Source: Gordonia sp. X0973 (lineage in GTDB: Bacteria; Actinomycetota; Actinomycetes; Mycobacteriales; Mycobacteriaceae). Taken from it: a DNA stretch of 64,000 bases. The stretch spans positions 3,100,001-3,164,000 of the forward strand of contig NZ_CP054691.1 of assembly GCF_013348785.1 (NCBI RefSeq), given 5' to 3'. Position 1 is the stretch's first letter, and each line of letters starts with the position of its first letter. Shown here piece after piece: positions 45,836 through 53,774 of the stretch. The notes under the pieces are model-generated. The model saw only the letters and a program-made list of their open reading frames with translations, was not told the origin of the DNA and did not search any database. The position numbers were made by a program, and so were the translations under genes.

Positions 45836-46912
45836 TTGACCGCCCCGATGTCAGACCTGACCCGCGAAACGTTCGCCCGTGTCGCGCCGGGTACCGGGCT
45901 GCGCGACGGCCTGGAGCGAATCCTGCGCGGCGGCACCGGCGCACTCATCGTCATCGGGCACGACAAGGACGTGGAGCAGATCTGCGACGGCGGCTTCCAC
46001 CTCGACGTCGACTTCGCGCCGACGCGCCTGCGCGAGCTGTCCAAGATGGACGGGGCGGTCGTCCTGTCCACCGACGGGACGCGCATCCTGCGCGCCAACG
46101 TGCAGCTGATGCCCGACCCCACGATCCCCACCAGCGAGTCCGGCACCCGGCATCGCGCGGCCGAGCGCACCGCGGTGCAGACCGGATTCCCGGTGATCTC
46201 GGTCAGCGCGTCGATGTCGATCGTGAGCGTCTACGTCGACGGCGCCCGCCACGTCGTCGAAGACCCCGACCCGATCCTCTCCCGCGCCAACGTCGCTCTC
46301 GCGACCCTCGAGCGGTACCGATCGCGGCTCGACGAGGTGCTCGGCCAGCTCTCGCGCTCGGAGATCGAGGACGACGTGACACTGCGGGATGTGGCCAGCG
46401 TCGCCCAGCGCATGGAGATGGTCCGGCGCGTCGCCGACGAGATCGACCTGTACATCCTGGAGCTGGGCACCAACGGTCGACAGGTCCGTCTGCAGCGCGA
46501 GGAACTGATCAGCGACAACGACGTCATGCGCGAGTTGCTGGTGCGCGACTACTACGCCTCACCGGAGCCGCCCACCCGCGAGGAGCTGCAGAGCTCGCTG
46601 GCATCCATCGGGGAGCTGTCCGACACCGACCTGCTGGACCTCTCCCTCATCGCGCACTGCTTCGGCTACCCGACGACCGTCGAGGCCCTCGACATGACGA
46701 TGAACCCGCGCGGCTACCGGGTGCTCTCCCGGATCTCCCGGCTGCAGTTCGCCCACGTCGAGCGCCTCGTCGCGAGCTTCGGATCGCTGCAGGCATTGCT
46801 GGCGTCGACGGCTGCCGACCTGCAGGGCGTCGAGGGGATCGGCAGCATCTGGGCGCGGCACATCCGCGAAGGGCTGTCCCGGCTCGCCGAGACCAGCCTC
46901 GACCGGTTCTAG
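45836..46912 (+). CDS. disA: diadenylate cyclase DisA
   Basis: Makes cyclic di-AMP from two ATP and scans DNA for branched structures. Seen: N-terminal DAC domain with KMDGAVVLS (DGA motif) and [10 protein letters not shown] (RHR motif), a middle helical spine, and a C-terminal helix-hairpin-helix domain ([18 protein letters not shown]). I choose TTG 45836 because GGAG lies 5 nt before it and the product is then 358 residues, as in M. tuberculosis; ATG 45848 (MSDLTRE) is the alternative but has no ribosome site. Confidence 0.95.
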   Translation: MTAPMSDLTRETFARVAPGTGLRDGLERILRGGTGALIVIGHDKDVEQICDGGFHLDVDFAPTRLRELSKMDGAVVLSTDGTRILRANVQLMPDPTIPTSESGTRHRAAERTAVQTGFPVISVSASMSIVSVYVDGARHVVEDPDPILSRANVALATLERYRSRLDEVLGQLSRSEIEDDVTLRDVASVAQRMEMVRRVADEIDLYILELGTNGRQVRLQREELISDNDVMRELLVRDYYASPEPPTREELQSSLASIGELSDTDLLDLSLIAHCFGYPTTVEALDMTMNPRGYRVLSRISRLQFAHVERLVASFGSLQALLASTAADLQGVEGIGSIWARHIREGLSRLAETSLDRF

Positions 46913-47722
46913 CTACGGCTGCTGGGCCGGCGCGACCACGTTGAACGTGATCGGAGCGGATTCGCGCTCGCCGATCTTCGCGATCGCCCGGTAGGCGCCC
47001 GGCGGGATCGGCTGACGCGGCGTCTGGCATCCGGGGGTGGAGGTGGTGCCCGACCAGTTGACCGTGTCGCGCTCCTGCTGGCCCGGCTGGAAGACGACGT
47101 TGTTGACCGAGCGCAGCGGCGAGCAGTCGCGCGCCGACCACAGGGTGCGCGTGCCGTCGAGTGAGCGCACGATCACGTTCTGCGCCGACTTGCCGATGTC
47201 GCGGGTGCACTCGGCCAGGCCGCCGTTGGTCACCGCGAGGGTGAACACCGGCTGATCGCCGACCTTGTACGTCGGCTTGTCGGTGTACAGCACCACCGAG
47301 AGGCTCTGGTCGGTGCACAGGTTCTGCGCGGGCACCGGTGCGGCGGCGTTGGTCGGCGCCCCGGGTGCCTGCGGCGCGGCCTGGTTGTCCCCGGGCGCGG
47401 TGTTGCCCGGCTGGCCGGCTTGGTTGTCGGTACCACCCTGACCGTTGCCGTTGTTGCCCTGGTTTCCCGCGGCTCCGTTGTCGGTGTTGCCGTTGCCGTT
47501 GCCGTCGCCGGCCGACGGGGCCGGGACGGGTTGCTTCTGCGTCGACGGCGGTGGAGCCGGGGTGGACGCGGTCGCGGCCACCTGCTTGCCGTCGTCCTTG
47601 GACGGGAGCGCCGAGAAAATGAGCAGGATGACCAAACCGACGAAGGCCAAGCCGCCGACACCGGCGACGATTCGCCGGCGCCAGTAGATCTCCGGCGGCA
47701 GGGGGCCCTGTGGTTCGATCAC
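46913..47722 (-). CDS. membrane-anchored secreted protein, Asn/Gly-rich linker
   Basis: 269 residues, function unknown, at the place of Rv3587c. Seen: short cytoplasmic N-terminus, one membrane helix (about 20-40), a long low-complexity linker (45-135) of Asn, Gly, Pro, Gln and Ala, then a beta-rich extracellular domain with four cysteines (LCTDQSL, AECTRDI, RDCSPLR, PGCQTPR), probably two disulfides. A cell-wall-spanning sensor or binding domain is a fair guess. Convergent with disA, the stop codons being adjacent. Confidence 0.8.
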   Translation of the reverse strand: MIEPQGPLPPEIYWRRRIVAGVGGLAFVGLVILLIFSALPSKDDGKQVAATASTPAPPPSTQKQPVPAPSAGDGNGNGNTDNGAAGNQGNNGNGQGGTDNQAGQPGNTAPGDNQAAPQAPGAPTNAAAPVPAQNLCTDQSLSVVLYTDKPTYKVGDQPVFTLAVTNGGLAECTRDIGKSAQNVIVRSLDGTRTLWSARDCSPLRSVNNVVFQPGQQERDTVNWSGTTSTPGCQTPRQPIPPGAYRAIAKIGERESAPITFNVVAPAQQP

Positions 47723-47829
47723 GGCCCCTACGCTAACTGCCAGCGACGATACGACCGTTGAGGCTGTCCGGCGTGTCGCGATTCGCCCTGGTCAGATAGA
47801 ACACATCGTCCACTCGCAATAGGTGTGGC

Positions 47830-48483
47830 CTACGGCTCGACGGGATCCCCCGGAACGTCCCCGATCTCACCGAGCGCGCTGCGCAACGACACCCGGCCGT
47901 CGGCCAGGTGATACGTCAACCCGACGATGGCGACCTCGCCGCGGTCGACCCGCTCCTTGATCAGCAGGCTGCGCTGCAGCAGCAGGCGCCCGGTCTCGAT
48001 GACGTGCTCGGCCTCGAACTCGTCCAGGCGCGTCTTGCCCTTGGCGCGGGCGGCCAGGATGCTCGGGCCGACCCGCTCCACGATGTCGCGGATATACCCC
48101 GACGGGATGGTGAGGTCCTCGAGCGATTTCACCGTCGACCCGACGGCGCCGCAGGAGTCGTGTCCGAGGATCGCGATCAGCGGGACGTTGAGCAGTTCGG
48201 TGGCGAATTCCAGCGAACCGAGCACCGAGGAGTCGATGATGTGTCCGGCCGTGCGCACGACGAACATGTCGCCGAGACCCTGGTCGAAGATCATCTCGGC
48301 GGCCACCCGCGAGTCGGAGCAGCCGAACAGCACCACGTTGGGCGCCTGTCCCTCGGCGAGGCCCGACCGTCGGTCGATACTCTGATTCGGATGTTCCGGA
48401 TTCCCAGCCACGAATCGTTCGTTCCCGGCCTTGAGGTTGTGCCAGGCCTGGGCGGGGGTGAGTCGTGCTGAGGGAGTGGGCAT
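47830..48483 (-). CDS. canB: beta-class carbonic anhydrase
   Basis: Zinc enzyme interconverting CO2 and bicarbonate. Seen: LFGCSDSRVAAE (Cys ligand, Asp-Arg dyad), VVRTAGHI, and LGHDSCGAVG (His and Cys ligands). 217 residues. The ATG at 48483 lies in the palindrome CATG that also holds the ATG of divergent mutY, so the two start codons overlap on opposite strands. Confidence 0.95.
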   Translation of the reverse strand: MPTPSARLTPAQAWHNLKAGNERFVAGNPEHPNQSIDRRSGLAEGQAPNVVLFGCSDSRVAAEMIFDQGLGDMFVVRTAGHIIDSSVLGSLEFATELLNVPLIAILGHDSCGAVGSTVKSLEDLTIPSGYIRDIVERVGPSILAARAKGKTRLDEFEAEHVIETGRLLLQRSLLIKERVDRGEVAIVGLTYHLADGRVSLRSALGEIGDVPGDPVEP

Positions 48484-49372
48484 GACTCTGAGTATGCCAT
48501 CGGCCGCATTGGTCACCTGGTTCGACGCCCACGGACGCGATCTGCCGTGGCGACGACCCGAGGCCACCGCCTGGCACATCCTGGTCAGCGAGTTCATGCT
48601 CCAGCAGACACCGGTCGCGCGCGTGCTGGAGCCGTGGCACGCGTGGGTCTCCCGGTGGCCGACACCGGCCGACATGGCGGCGGCCAGCGGCCCCGACGTC
48701 CTGCGGGCCTGGGGCAAGCTCGGCTATCCGCGACGCGCACAACGACTGCACCAGTGCGCCAAAACCGTTGCGGCACACCATGAAAACGTTGTCCCCGACG
48801 ACGTCGACGCGCTGCTCGCGCTGCCCGGCGTCGGCGAGTACACGGCCCGCGCGGTGGCCTGTTTCGCCTACGACCGCGCGGTCCCCGTCGTCGACACCAA
48901 CGTGCGGCGCGTCATCGCGCGCGCCTGCCACGGCCTCGCCGAACCGCTCGGGCCCCGTCGCACCGACCTCGACGACGCGGACGCCCTCGCGCCCCGCTCC
49001 CCCGACGGCTCGCCGGCCCCGTCCGCGACCCGGTTCTCCGCCGCCCTGATGGAGCTCGGCGCCCTGGTCTGCACCGCGCGCAACCCACGCTGCGACGTCT
49101 GCCCGATCGTCGACTCCTGTGCGTGGTTCGCGGCGGGGAAGCCGGCGTCGGCGGCGCCGCCCAAACGCACCCAGCGGTACGAGGGGACCGACCGGCAGGC
49201 CCGCGGACGACTGCTCGACGTCCTGCGCGAGCGGAGCGGACCGGTGACGCGCGACCGACTCGACGCGGCCTGGCCCACCGATCCCGGACAGCGATCGCGT
49301 GCCCTCGACTCGCTGCTCGTCGACGGGCTCGTCGAGATCACCGACGACGGTCTGTTCCGCCTCGGCGGCTGA
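48482..49372 (+). CDS. mutY: A/G-specific adenine glycosylase MutY
   Basis: Removes adenine opposite 8-oxoguanine. Seen: Glu in SEFMLQQTPVARV, helix-hairpin-helix LPGVGEYTARAV, catalytic Asp in VVDTNVRRV, and a 4Fe-4S cluster C-x6-C-x2-C-x5-C beginning at CTARNPRC. At 296 residues it lacks most of the C-terminal NUDIX-like domain, as is usual in actinobacteria. GGGAG lies upstream of ATG 48482; a later ATG (48494) would avoid overlap with canB. Confidence 0.94.
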   Translation: MTLSMPSAALVTWFDAHGRDLPWRRPEATAWHILVSEFMLQQTPVARVLEPWHAWVSRWPTPADMAAASGPDVLRAWGKLGYPRRAQRLHQCAKTVAAHHENVVPDDVDALLALPGVGEYTARAVACFAYDRAVPVVDTNVRRVIARACHGLAEPLGPRRTDLDDADALAPRSPDGSPAPSATRFSAALMELGALVCTARNPRCDVCPIVDSCAWFAAGKPASAAPPKRTQRYEGTDRQARGRLLDVLRERSGPVTRDRLDAAWPTDPGQRSRALDSLLVDGLVEITDDGLFRLGG

Positions 49373-49376
49373 CCGT

Positions 49377-49442
49377 TCCTCCCGCAGATTTCGCCTCCTC
49401 CCGCAGATATTTCTGCGGGAGGAAGGGATTCATGCGGGAGGA
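49377..49442. terminator. bidirectional terminator made of four copies of one arm
   Basis: TCCTCCCGCAGA at 49377-49388 and 49396-49407 (forward), TCTGCGGGAGGA at 49412-49423 and TGCGGGAGGA at 49433-49442 (reverse). The central pair makes a 12-bp stem with TATT loop; the outer copies allow other pairings. Placed between the convergent mutY and hydrolase stop codons, slightly inside the latter gene. Confidence 0.8.
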
Positions 49443-50236
49443 AGCGCGGCGAGGAAGGCCTCGACGGCGCCGCGGAAGAACTCCGGCGCGTCGTCGTGGA
49501 CGAGGTGGCCGGCGTCGGGCGCAACGATGTGCTGCGCAGACGGGTTGCGCTGCGCCATCTGTGCCATCTGCCCGGGCGGCGTGACGGTGAACCCCGCTTC
49601 GACGAGCAAGGTCGGCACGTGGACCGCGCCCCAGGCGTCCCAGTAGTCGCGCAATCCCCACTGATCGGCGATCGCGGTGAAGACGCCGAGGTCCCCGTGC
49701 AGCCGACCGTCGTCGAAGGCCTCGTAGAAATAGCGCCCCGCCACCTCGCCGAACATCTCCTGCGCCTGCCCGACCGAGGCGAAGCGCTCCGGCCACGTCT
49801 CGAACCAGGGCGTCCAATTCCGCGTCGTCTGCCCTTTGAAATCCGGGGCCATGTCTTCGACGACGAGAGCGCGCACCAGCTCCGGATGCGCCGCGGCCGT
49901 GCACCAGGCATGCAGCCCGCCCATCGAATGCCCGATCAGAACCGCCGGATCGTCGCTGCCCATGCGCGCGCCGACACGCCCCAGCACGTCGACGATGTCG
50001 GCGACGAACCGCTCGGTGCCCAGCGCCGCGGGATCGACGGAATTCGGATCGTCGATCGGGCCGGTGTGCCATGCCGCGTCGACGGTGAACACTCGTCCGT
50101 AGCGGCGCAGCCAGCCGACCTGCCGCTGCCACGTCCGCCCACGCCCCATCAGGCCGTGCAGGAGCAGGATCGGCGGGCCGTGTCCGCCGTGGTCGGTGAG
50201 GGCGTCGGCGCCAACCGCCCCGGTCTCCGCGGTCAT
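49430..50236 (-). CDS. alpha/beta-fold hydrolase
   Basis: 268 residues, substrate unknown, at the place of Rv3591c. Seen: ILLLHGLMGRGRTW (oxyanion loop), nucleophile IGHSMGGLHAW, PTLLVEAG and a C-terminal DAGHLVHDDAP with the catalytic His. No signal peptide. ATG at 50236. Confidence 0.92.
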   Translation of the reverse strand: MTAETGAVGADALTDHGGHGPPILLLHGLMGRGRTWQRQVGWLRRYGRVFTVDAAWHTGPIDDPNSVDPAALGTERFVADIVDVLGRVGARMGSDDPAVLIGHSMGGLHAWCTAAAHPELVRALVVEDMAPDFKGQTTRNWTPWFETWPERFASVGQAQEMFGEVAGRYFYEAFDDGRLHGDLGVFTAIADQWGLRDYWDAWGAVHVPTLLVEAGFTVTPPGQMAQMAQRNPSAQHIVAPDAGHLVHDDAPEFFRGAVEAFLAALPPA

Positions 50237-50304
50237 GGCAGCCGACTATAGCCGCGACCGTCCGCCCCTGTCCGAGTCCACGTCGCGCGGATAGTCTGGG
50301 GTTC

Positions 50305-50622
50305 ATGGCAGTTGTGAAGATCAATGCGATCAGCATCCCCGAAGGCGCCGGCCCCGAATTGGAGAAGCGGTTCGCCAACCGTGCGCACACCGTCGACTCG
50401 TCGCCGGGCTTCCTCGGATTCCAGCTCCTGCGTCCGACGTCGGGCGAGGACCGCTACTTCGTCTACACCCAGTGGGAGACCGAGGAGGACTACCAGAACT
50501 GGGCCAACGGCGACGCGCGCAAGGCACATGCCGGCGAGCGCAAGGGCAACACCGTCGCGTCGGGCGCGAACCTGCTGGAGTTCGAGGTCGTGATCGACGC
50601 CAAGCCGGCGTCGGGCGCGTAG
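50305..50622 (+). CDS. mhuD: heme-degrading monooxygenase MhuD
   Basis: Antibiotic-biosynthesis-monooxygenase-type ferredoxin fold that opens heme to mycobilin and frees iron. 105 residues. Seen: Asn7 (VVKINAIS), Trp66 (YQNWANGD) and His75 (RKAHAGER), matching the residues known to be needed in the M. tuberculosis enzyme, in the same positions. A TAGTCT 7 nt before the ATG suggests a leaderless transcript. I saw no iron box (IdeR type) in the 68-nt gap. Confidence 0.93.
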   Translation: MAVVKINAISIPEGAGPELEKRFANRAHTVDSSPGFLGFQLLRPTSGEDRYFVYTQWETEEDYQNWANGDARKAHAGERKGNTVASGANLLEFEVVIDAKPASGA

Positions 50623-50692
50623 CGACCGTCGGTCCCGCCCCGGGATTGCTCCGCACGGGTTGATCGGATCTGATCGACCCCTGGTCGACAAC

Positions 50693-50706
50693 TAGAACGT
50701 GTTCTA
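50693..50706. promoter_or_regulatory. perfect KstR-type operator before the aldehyde dehydrogenase
   Basis: TAGAACGTGTTCTA fits TNNAACNNGTTNNA at every fixed position and is nearly a full palindrome. It lies 40 nt before the ATG at 50746. KstR represses cholesterol catabolic genes in mycobacteria and Rhodococcus until a sterol CoA-thioester binds. Confidence 0.75.
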
Positions 50707-50745
50707 GTATCGAAGGTGAACCAGATCACCGACCTTGGAGCATCC

Positions 50746-52236
50746 ATGACCGAGACCGCGACCGCCGCACCCACCCTCGTCGGCGGCGGCGACCAGCCCA
50801 ATCTGTACATCGGCGGGAAGTGGGTCGCACCGCACTCCACCGAGCGGATCGACGTGATCTCCCCGTCGACCGGCGAAAAGGTCGGCTCGGTGCCCGCTGC
50901 CGACGCGACCGACGTCGACGCGGCGGTCGCCGCCGCGCGCGCCTCCTTCGACGCCGGCGTGTGGGCGAACAAGACCCCCGCCGAGCGGGCCGCCGTCCTC
51001 CGTCGCGCCGCCGAACTCATCAACGAGCGCGGCGCCGACATCGGTGGCCTCATCTCCGCGGAGATGGGCGCATCGGCCACCGACGTCGCGACCCTGCAGC
51101 AACTCCCCGGCACCGGCGTGCTCGGCGCCTACGCCGACGCCGCCGAGGCCTACCCGTGGGAGGAGAAGCGCACCGGACTGTTCGGCGAGAGCCTCGTCGT
51201 GCGCGAGCCCGTCGGCGTCGTCGGCGCGATCATCGCCTGGAACGTGCCGCTGTTCCTGATCTGCAACAAGCTCGGCCCGGCGCTCGCCGCCGGCTGCTCC
51301 GTCGTGCTCAAGCCCGCGCCCGAGACGCCCCTGGACTCCAACCTGCTCGCCGAGCTCTTCACCGAGGCCGGGGTCCCCGAAGGCGTGCTCTCGGTGGTGA
51401 CCGGCGGCCTCGAGGCCGGCCAGGCCCTCGTCGAACATCCCGATGTCGACAAGATCACCTTCACCGGCTCCACCGCCGCCGGACGGATCATCGCCTCGCG
51501 CTGCGGCGAGCTGCTGAAGCGGTGCTCGCTGGAGATGGGCGGCAAGTCCGCGGCCATCGTCCTCGACGACGTCGACCTGCCGTCGAGCATCCACATGCTG
51601 GTGTTCTCCGGGCTGCTCAACAACGGGCAGGCCTGCGTCGCGCAGACCCGCGTGCTGGTCCCCCGCTCACGCCACGACGAGATCGTCGAGGCGATGGTCG
51701 AGACGGCCAAGACCTTCACCCCCGGCGTCCCGTCGGACCCCGAAGCGAAGCTCGGCCCGATCATCACCGAGAAGCAGCGCGCCAAGGTCGAGGGCTACAT
51801 CGAAAAGGGTAAGACCGAGGGCGCCACCGCAGTGCTCGACGGCGGTCGTCCCGAGGGCCTCGACTCCGGTCACTTCGTCGCGCCGACCATCTTCACCGGC
51901 GTCACCAACGACATGACGATCGCCCGCGAGGAGATCTTCGGCCCGGTCATCTCGGTCATCGCCTACGACACGGTCGACGAGGCGATCGCGATCGCCAACG
52001 ACTCCGACTACGGCCTCGCCGGATCGGTGTGGACCTCCGACATCCCCCGCGGTGTCGAGATCGCCAAGAAGGTCCGGACCGGGACCTACGGCATCAACTG
52101 GTACGCCATCGACCCTGCGTCGCCGTTCGGCGGCTACAAGAACTCCGGCATCGGCCGTGAGAACGGTCGCGAGGGCCTCGAGTCCTACCTCGAGCACAAG
52201 TCGATCCTGATGCCGATGGGCTACTCGTCGCAGTAG
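50746..52236 (+). CDS. aldehyde dehydrogenase, probable sterol regulon member
   Basis: NAD(P)-dependent aldehyde dehydrogenase, 496 residues. Seen: IIAWNVPLF, KPAPETPLDSN, FTGSTAAGR, Glu263 in LEMGGKSAAI, catalytic Cys297 in NGQACVAQT, and EEIFGPV. The ATG at 50746 has GGAG five bases before it and is preferred to GTG 50716. The aldehyde is not known; side-chain breakdown of sterols or propionaldehyde removal are options. It converges on the mce4 operon and carries the same operator type, which is the main functional clue. Confidence 0.93.
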   Translation: MTETATAAPTLVGGGDQPNLYIGGKWVAPHSTERIDVISPSTGEKVGSVPAADATDVDAAVAAARASFDAGVWANKTPAERAAVLRRAAELINERGADIGGLISAEMGASATDVATLQQLPGTGVLGAYADAAEAYPWEEKRTGLFGESLVVREPVGVVGAIIAWNVPLFLICNKLGPALAAGCSVVLKPAPETPLDSNLLAELFTEAGVPEGVLSVVTGGLEAGQALVEHPDVDKITFTGSTAAGRIIASRCGELLKRCSLEMGGKSAAIVLDDVDLPSSIHMLVFSGLLNNGQACVAQTRVLVPRSRHDEIVEAMVETAKTFTPGVPSDPEAKLGPIITEKQRAKVEGYIEKGKTEGATAVLDGGRPEGLDSGHFVAPTIFTGVTNDMTIAREEIFGPVISVIAYDTVDEAIAIANDSDYGLAGSVWTSDIPRGVEIAKKVRTGTYGINWYAIDPASPFGGYKNSGIGRENGREGLESYLEHKSILMPMGYSSQ

Positions 52237-52244
52237 TCGCGGAG

Positions 52245-52371
52245 GTGCCCACTCGGCCGGGTTGAGGTGCCCACTCGAGCTACTTTAGGTGCCCACTCGG
52301 CCGGGTTGAGGTGCCCACTCGAGCTACCTTGGGTGCCCACTCGGCGGGGTTGAGGTGCCCAGTCGGCGGTC
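52245..52371. repeat. array of six 22-bp repeats in two alternating forms
   Basis: GTGCCCA recurs at 52245, 52267, 52289, 52311, 52333 and 52355, every 22 bp. Units alternate between GGTGCCCACTCGGCCGGGTT and GGTGCCCACTCGAGCTAC. The array fills the gap between the convergent aldehyde dehydrogenase and mam4B stops. The same units, reversed, occur at 45162-45212. Confidence 0.85.
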
Positions 52372-52375
52372 GACG

Positions 52376-52984
52376 CTAGTTGGGGGCCGGAGCGGGAGCG
52401 GGAAACGACGGGGCCGGGTCTTTGACCTGGCGCTCCACCACGTTGCGCAGCGAGTCGTCGGTGAAGATGCGGATGTCGTTGATCTTCCACTTCCCGCCGT
52501 GGCGCGCCATCGTGAACTGGACGCGGCTCGGGTCGACGCGGACCTTGGGCTCGGCCGAACTGGTCACCGACTGGTTGAGGAAGAGCAGGACCGTCGACGT
52601 GGTGCGGGTGTTGGTCACCACGCCCGCGTCGGCCACCGAGAGCTTCGAGATGATCCGGTTGCCCTTGACGTTCTGCGACATCTTGGCCTGCAGCACCTGC
52701 TCGTCGAACTCGCGCCGGGCATCGTCGACGAGGAAGCCCTGCGACTTGGTGATCTTCGCGTCCACCGTCTCCGGGTCGTAGGTGAACATCGTGTTGGCGT
52801 AGTCCTTGGCCGCCGCCAGCGACGAGCTGCGCGCCGACTCCACCGATTGCAGGCGGAAGTAGCGGAACCCGAGGAAACCGGTGACCACGATCAACGCCGC
52901 CAAGACAGCGGCGACGACCCACCAGCTCTTCGGGATCGGTCGTTCTTCCCCGCCGCTCTTCACGGCCTCGCGCGTCTTCGCCAC
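52376..52984 (-). CDS. mam4B: Mce-associated membrane protein, last gene of mce4 operon
   Basis: 202 residues, helper protein thought to stabilise Mce complexes (Rv3492c-like). Seen: charged N-terminus, one membrane helix (about 21-42), then a periplasmic NTF2-like domain (KDYANTMFTYDPE, WKINDIRIF) and a Pro/Ala tail. GTG start at 52984, one nt after the mam4A stop. Confidence 0.85.
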   Translation of the reverse strand: MAKTREAVKSGGEERPIPKSWWVVAAVLAALIVVTGFLGFRYFRLQSVESARSSSLAAAKDYANTMFTYDPETVDAKITKSQGFLVDDARREFDEQVLQAKMSQNVKGNRIISKLSVADAGVVTNTRTTSTVLLFLNQSVTSSAEPKVRVDPSRVQFTMARHGGKWKINDIRIFTDDSLRNVVERQVKDPAPSFPAPAPAPN

Positions 52985-52985
52985 G

Positions 52986-53774
52986 TCAGGACACCCAATC
53001 GAATTTCGTCAGCTTCAGTTCACCGTTGATGCGGCGCATGTCGACCTTCCAGCGGAACACCTGGCGCTCCACGTCGTCCTTCTTGTTGGACAGCCGCTGG
53101 GTCCAGCCGAGCACCATCAACACCTGCCCGTAATCGGGATCGGCCACCGTGACGGCGCGCGACATGACTTCGCCGTTGGTCTGGATGCCGTACTGCTCGA
53201 TCTGCGTGATGATCTGCTGGGTCACCAGTTCCAGATTCTGCTGCGCGGTGCCGCTGGTCTTGTCGAGCAGGGTCTTGCGGATGTTGTCGACGTTGCCCGC
53301 GTTCAGGGAGGTCAGATTCACCGTCACCTGCTGGGCGAAAGCGTCGTATTCGGCCCGCAGGTCGTTGAGCCGCTGCAACCGGTAGGCGCCGATGCCGAGC
53401 AGCGCGGAGGCGGCGATGAGCACCACCGCCAGCACCGCGGCGCCGATCCCCAGCAGCGCCGAGCGCGGGTCGACGCGGTCGACGGTCCGATAGGGCGACG
53501 ACGGGGCCGGCCTGGGCTCGCGCGTCCGCTCGCGCTCGGTCCACGACGCCGTCGCCGCCGGATTCTCGACGGTGTAGACGTCGGCGGTCGACTCGTCGAC
53601 GGCTTCCTCGTCGGTCGACGCCGGTTCCGGCTCGGCCTTCGCCGCGAGCGGTTTGATCTTGCGGCGCCTGCTCAGCGGTGCACTGCGGACGGGAACGGCC
53701 TTCGGTGCGTCGACCGGTGCTCCCGACGATGGGGCCGGGTTCACCGGACCTTCGGATTGATCATCTGTTGCCAT
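52986..53774 (-). CDS. mam4A: Mce-associated membrane protein
   Basis: 262 residues. A disordered acidic/Pro-rich N-terminal part (1-100), a membrane helix (about 105-128, LLGIGAAVLAVVLIA), and a conserved periplasmic part (YDAFAQQVTVNLTSL, TQRLSNKKDDVERQVFRW). Corresponds to Rv3493c. Its start overlaps the end of mce4F by 34 nt. Confidence 0.85.
   Translation of the reverse strand: MATDDQSEGPVNPAPSSGAPVDAPKAVPVRSAPLSRRRKIKPLAAKAEPEPASTDEEAVDESTADVYTVENPAATASWTERERTREPRPAPSSPYRTVDRVDPRSALLGIGAAVLAVVLIAASALLGIGAYRLQRLNDLRAEYDAFAQQVTVNLTSLNAGNVDNIRKTLLDKTSGTAQQNLELVTQQIITQIEQYGIQTNGEVMSRAVTVADPDYGQVLMVLGWTQRLSNKKDDVERQVFRWKVDMRRINGELKLTKFDWVS

Noticed and set aside
50237..50304. IdeR iron box before mhuD
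   Set aside because: No TTAGGTTAGGCTAACCTAA-like sequence; only a -10-like TAGTCT is visible.
52221..52922. Open frame over the 22-bp array
   Set aside because: Its C-terminal part only translates the repeats and the rest is antisense to, or out of frame with, mam4B.
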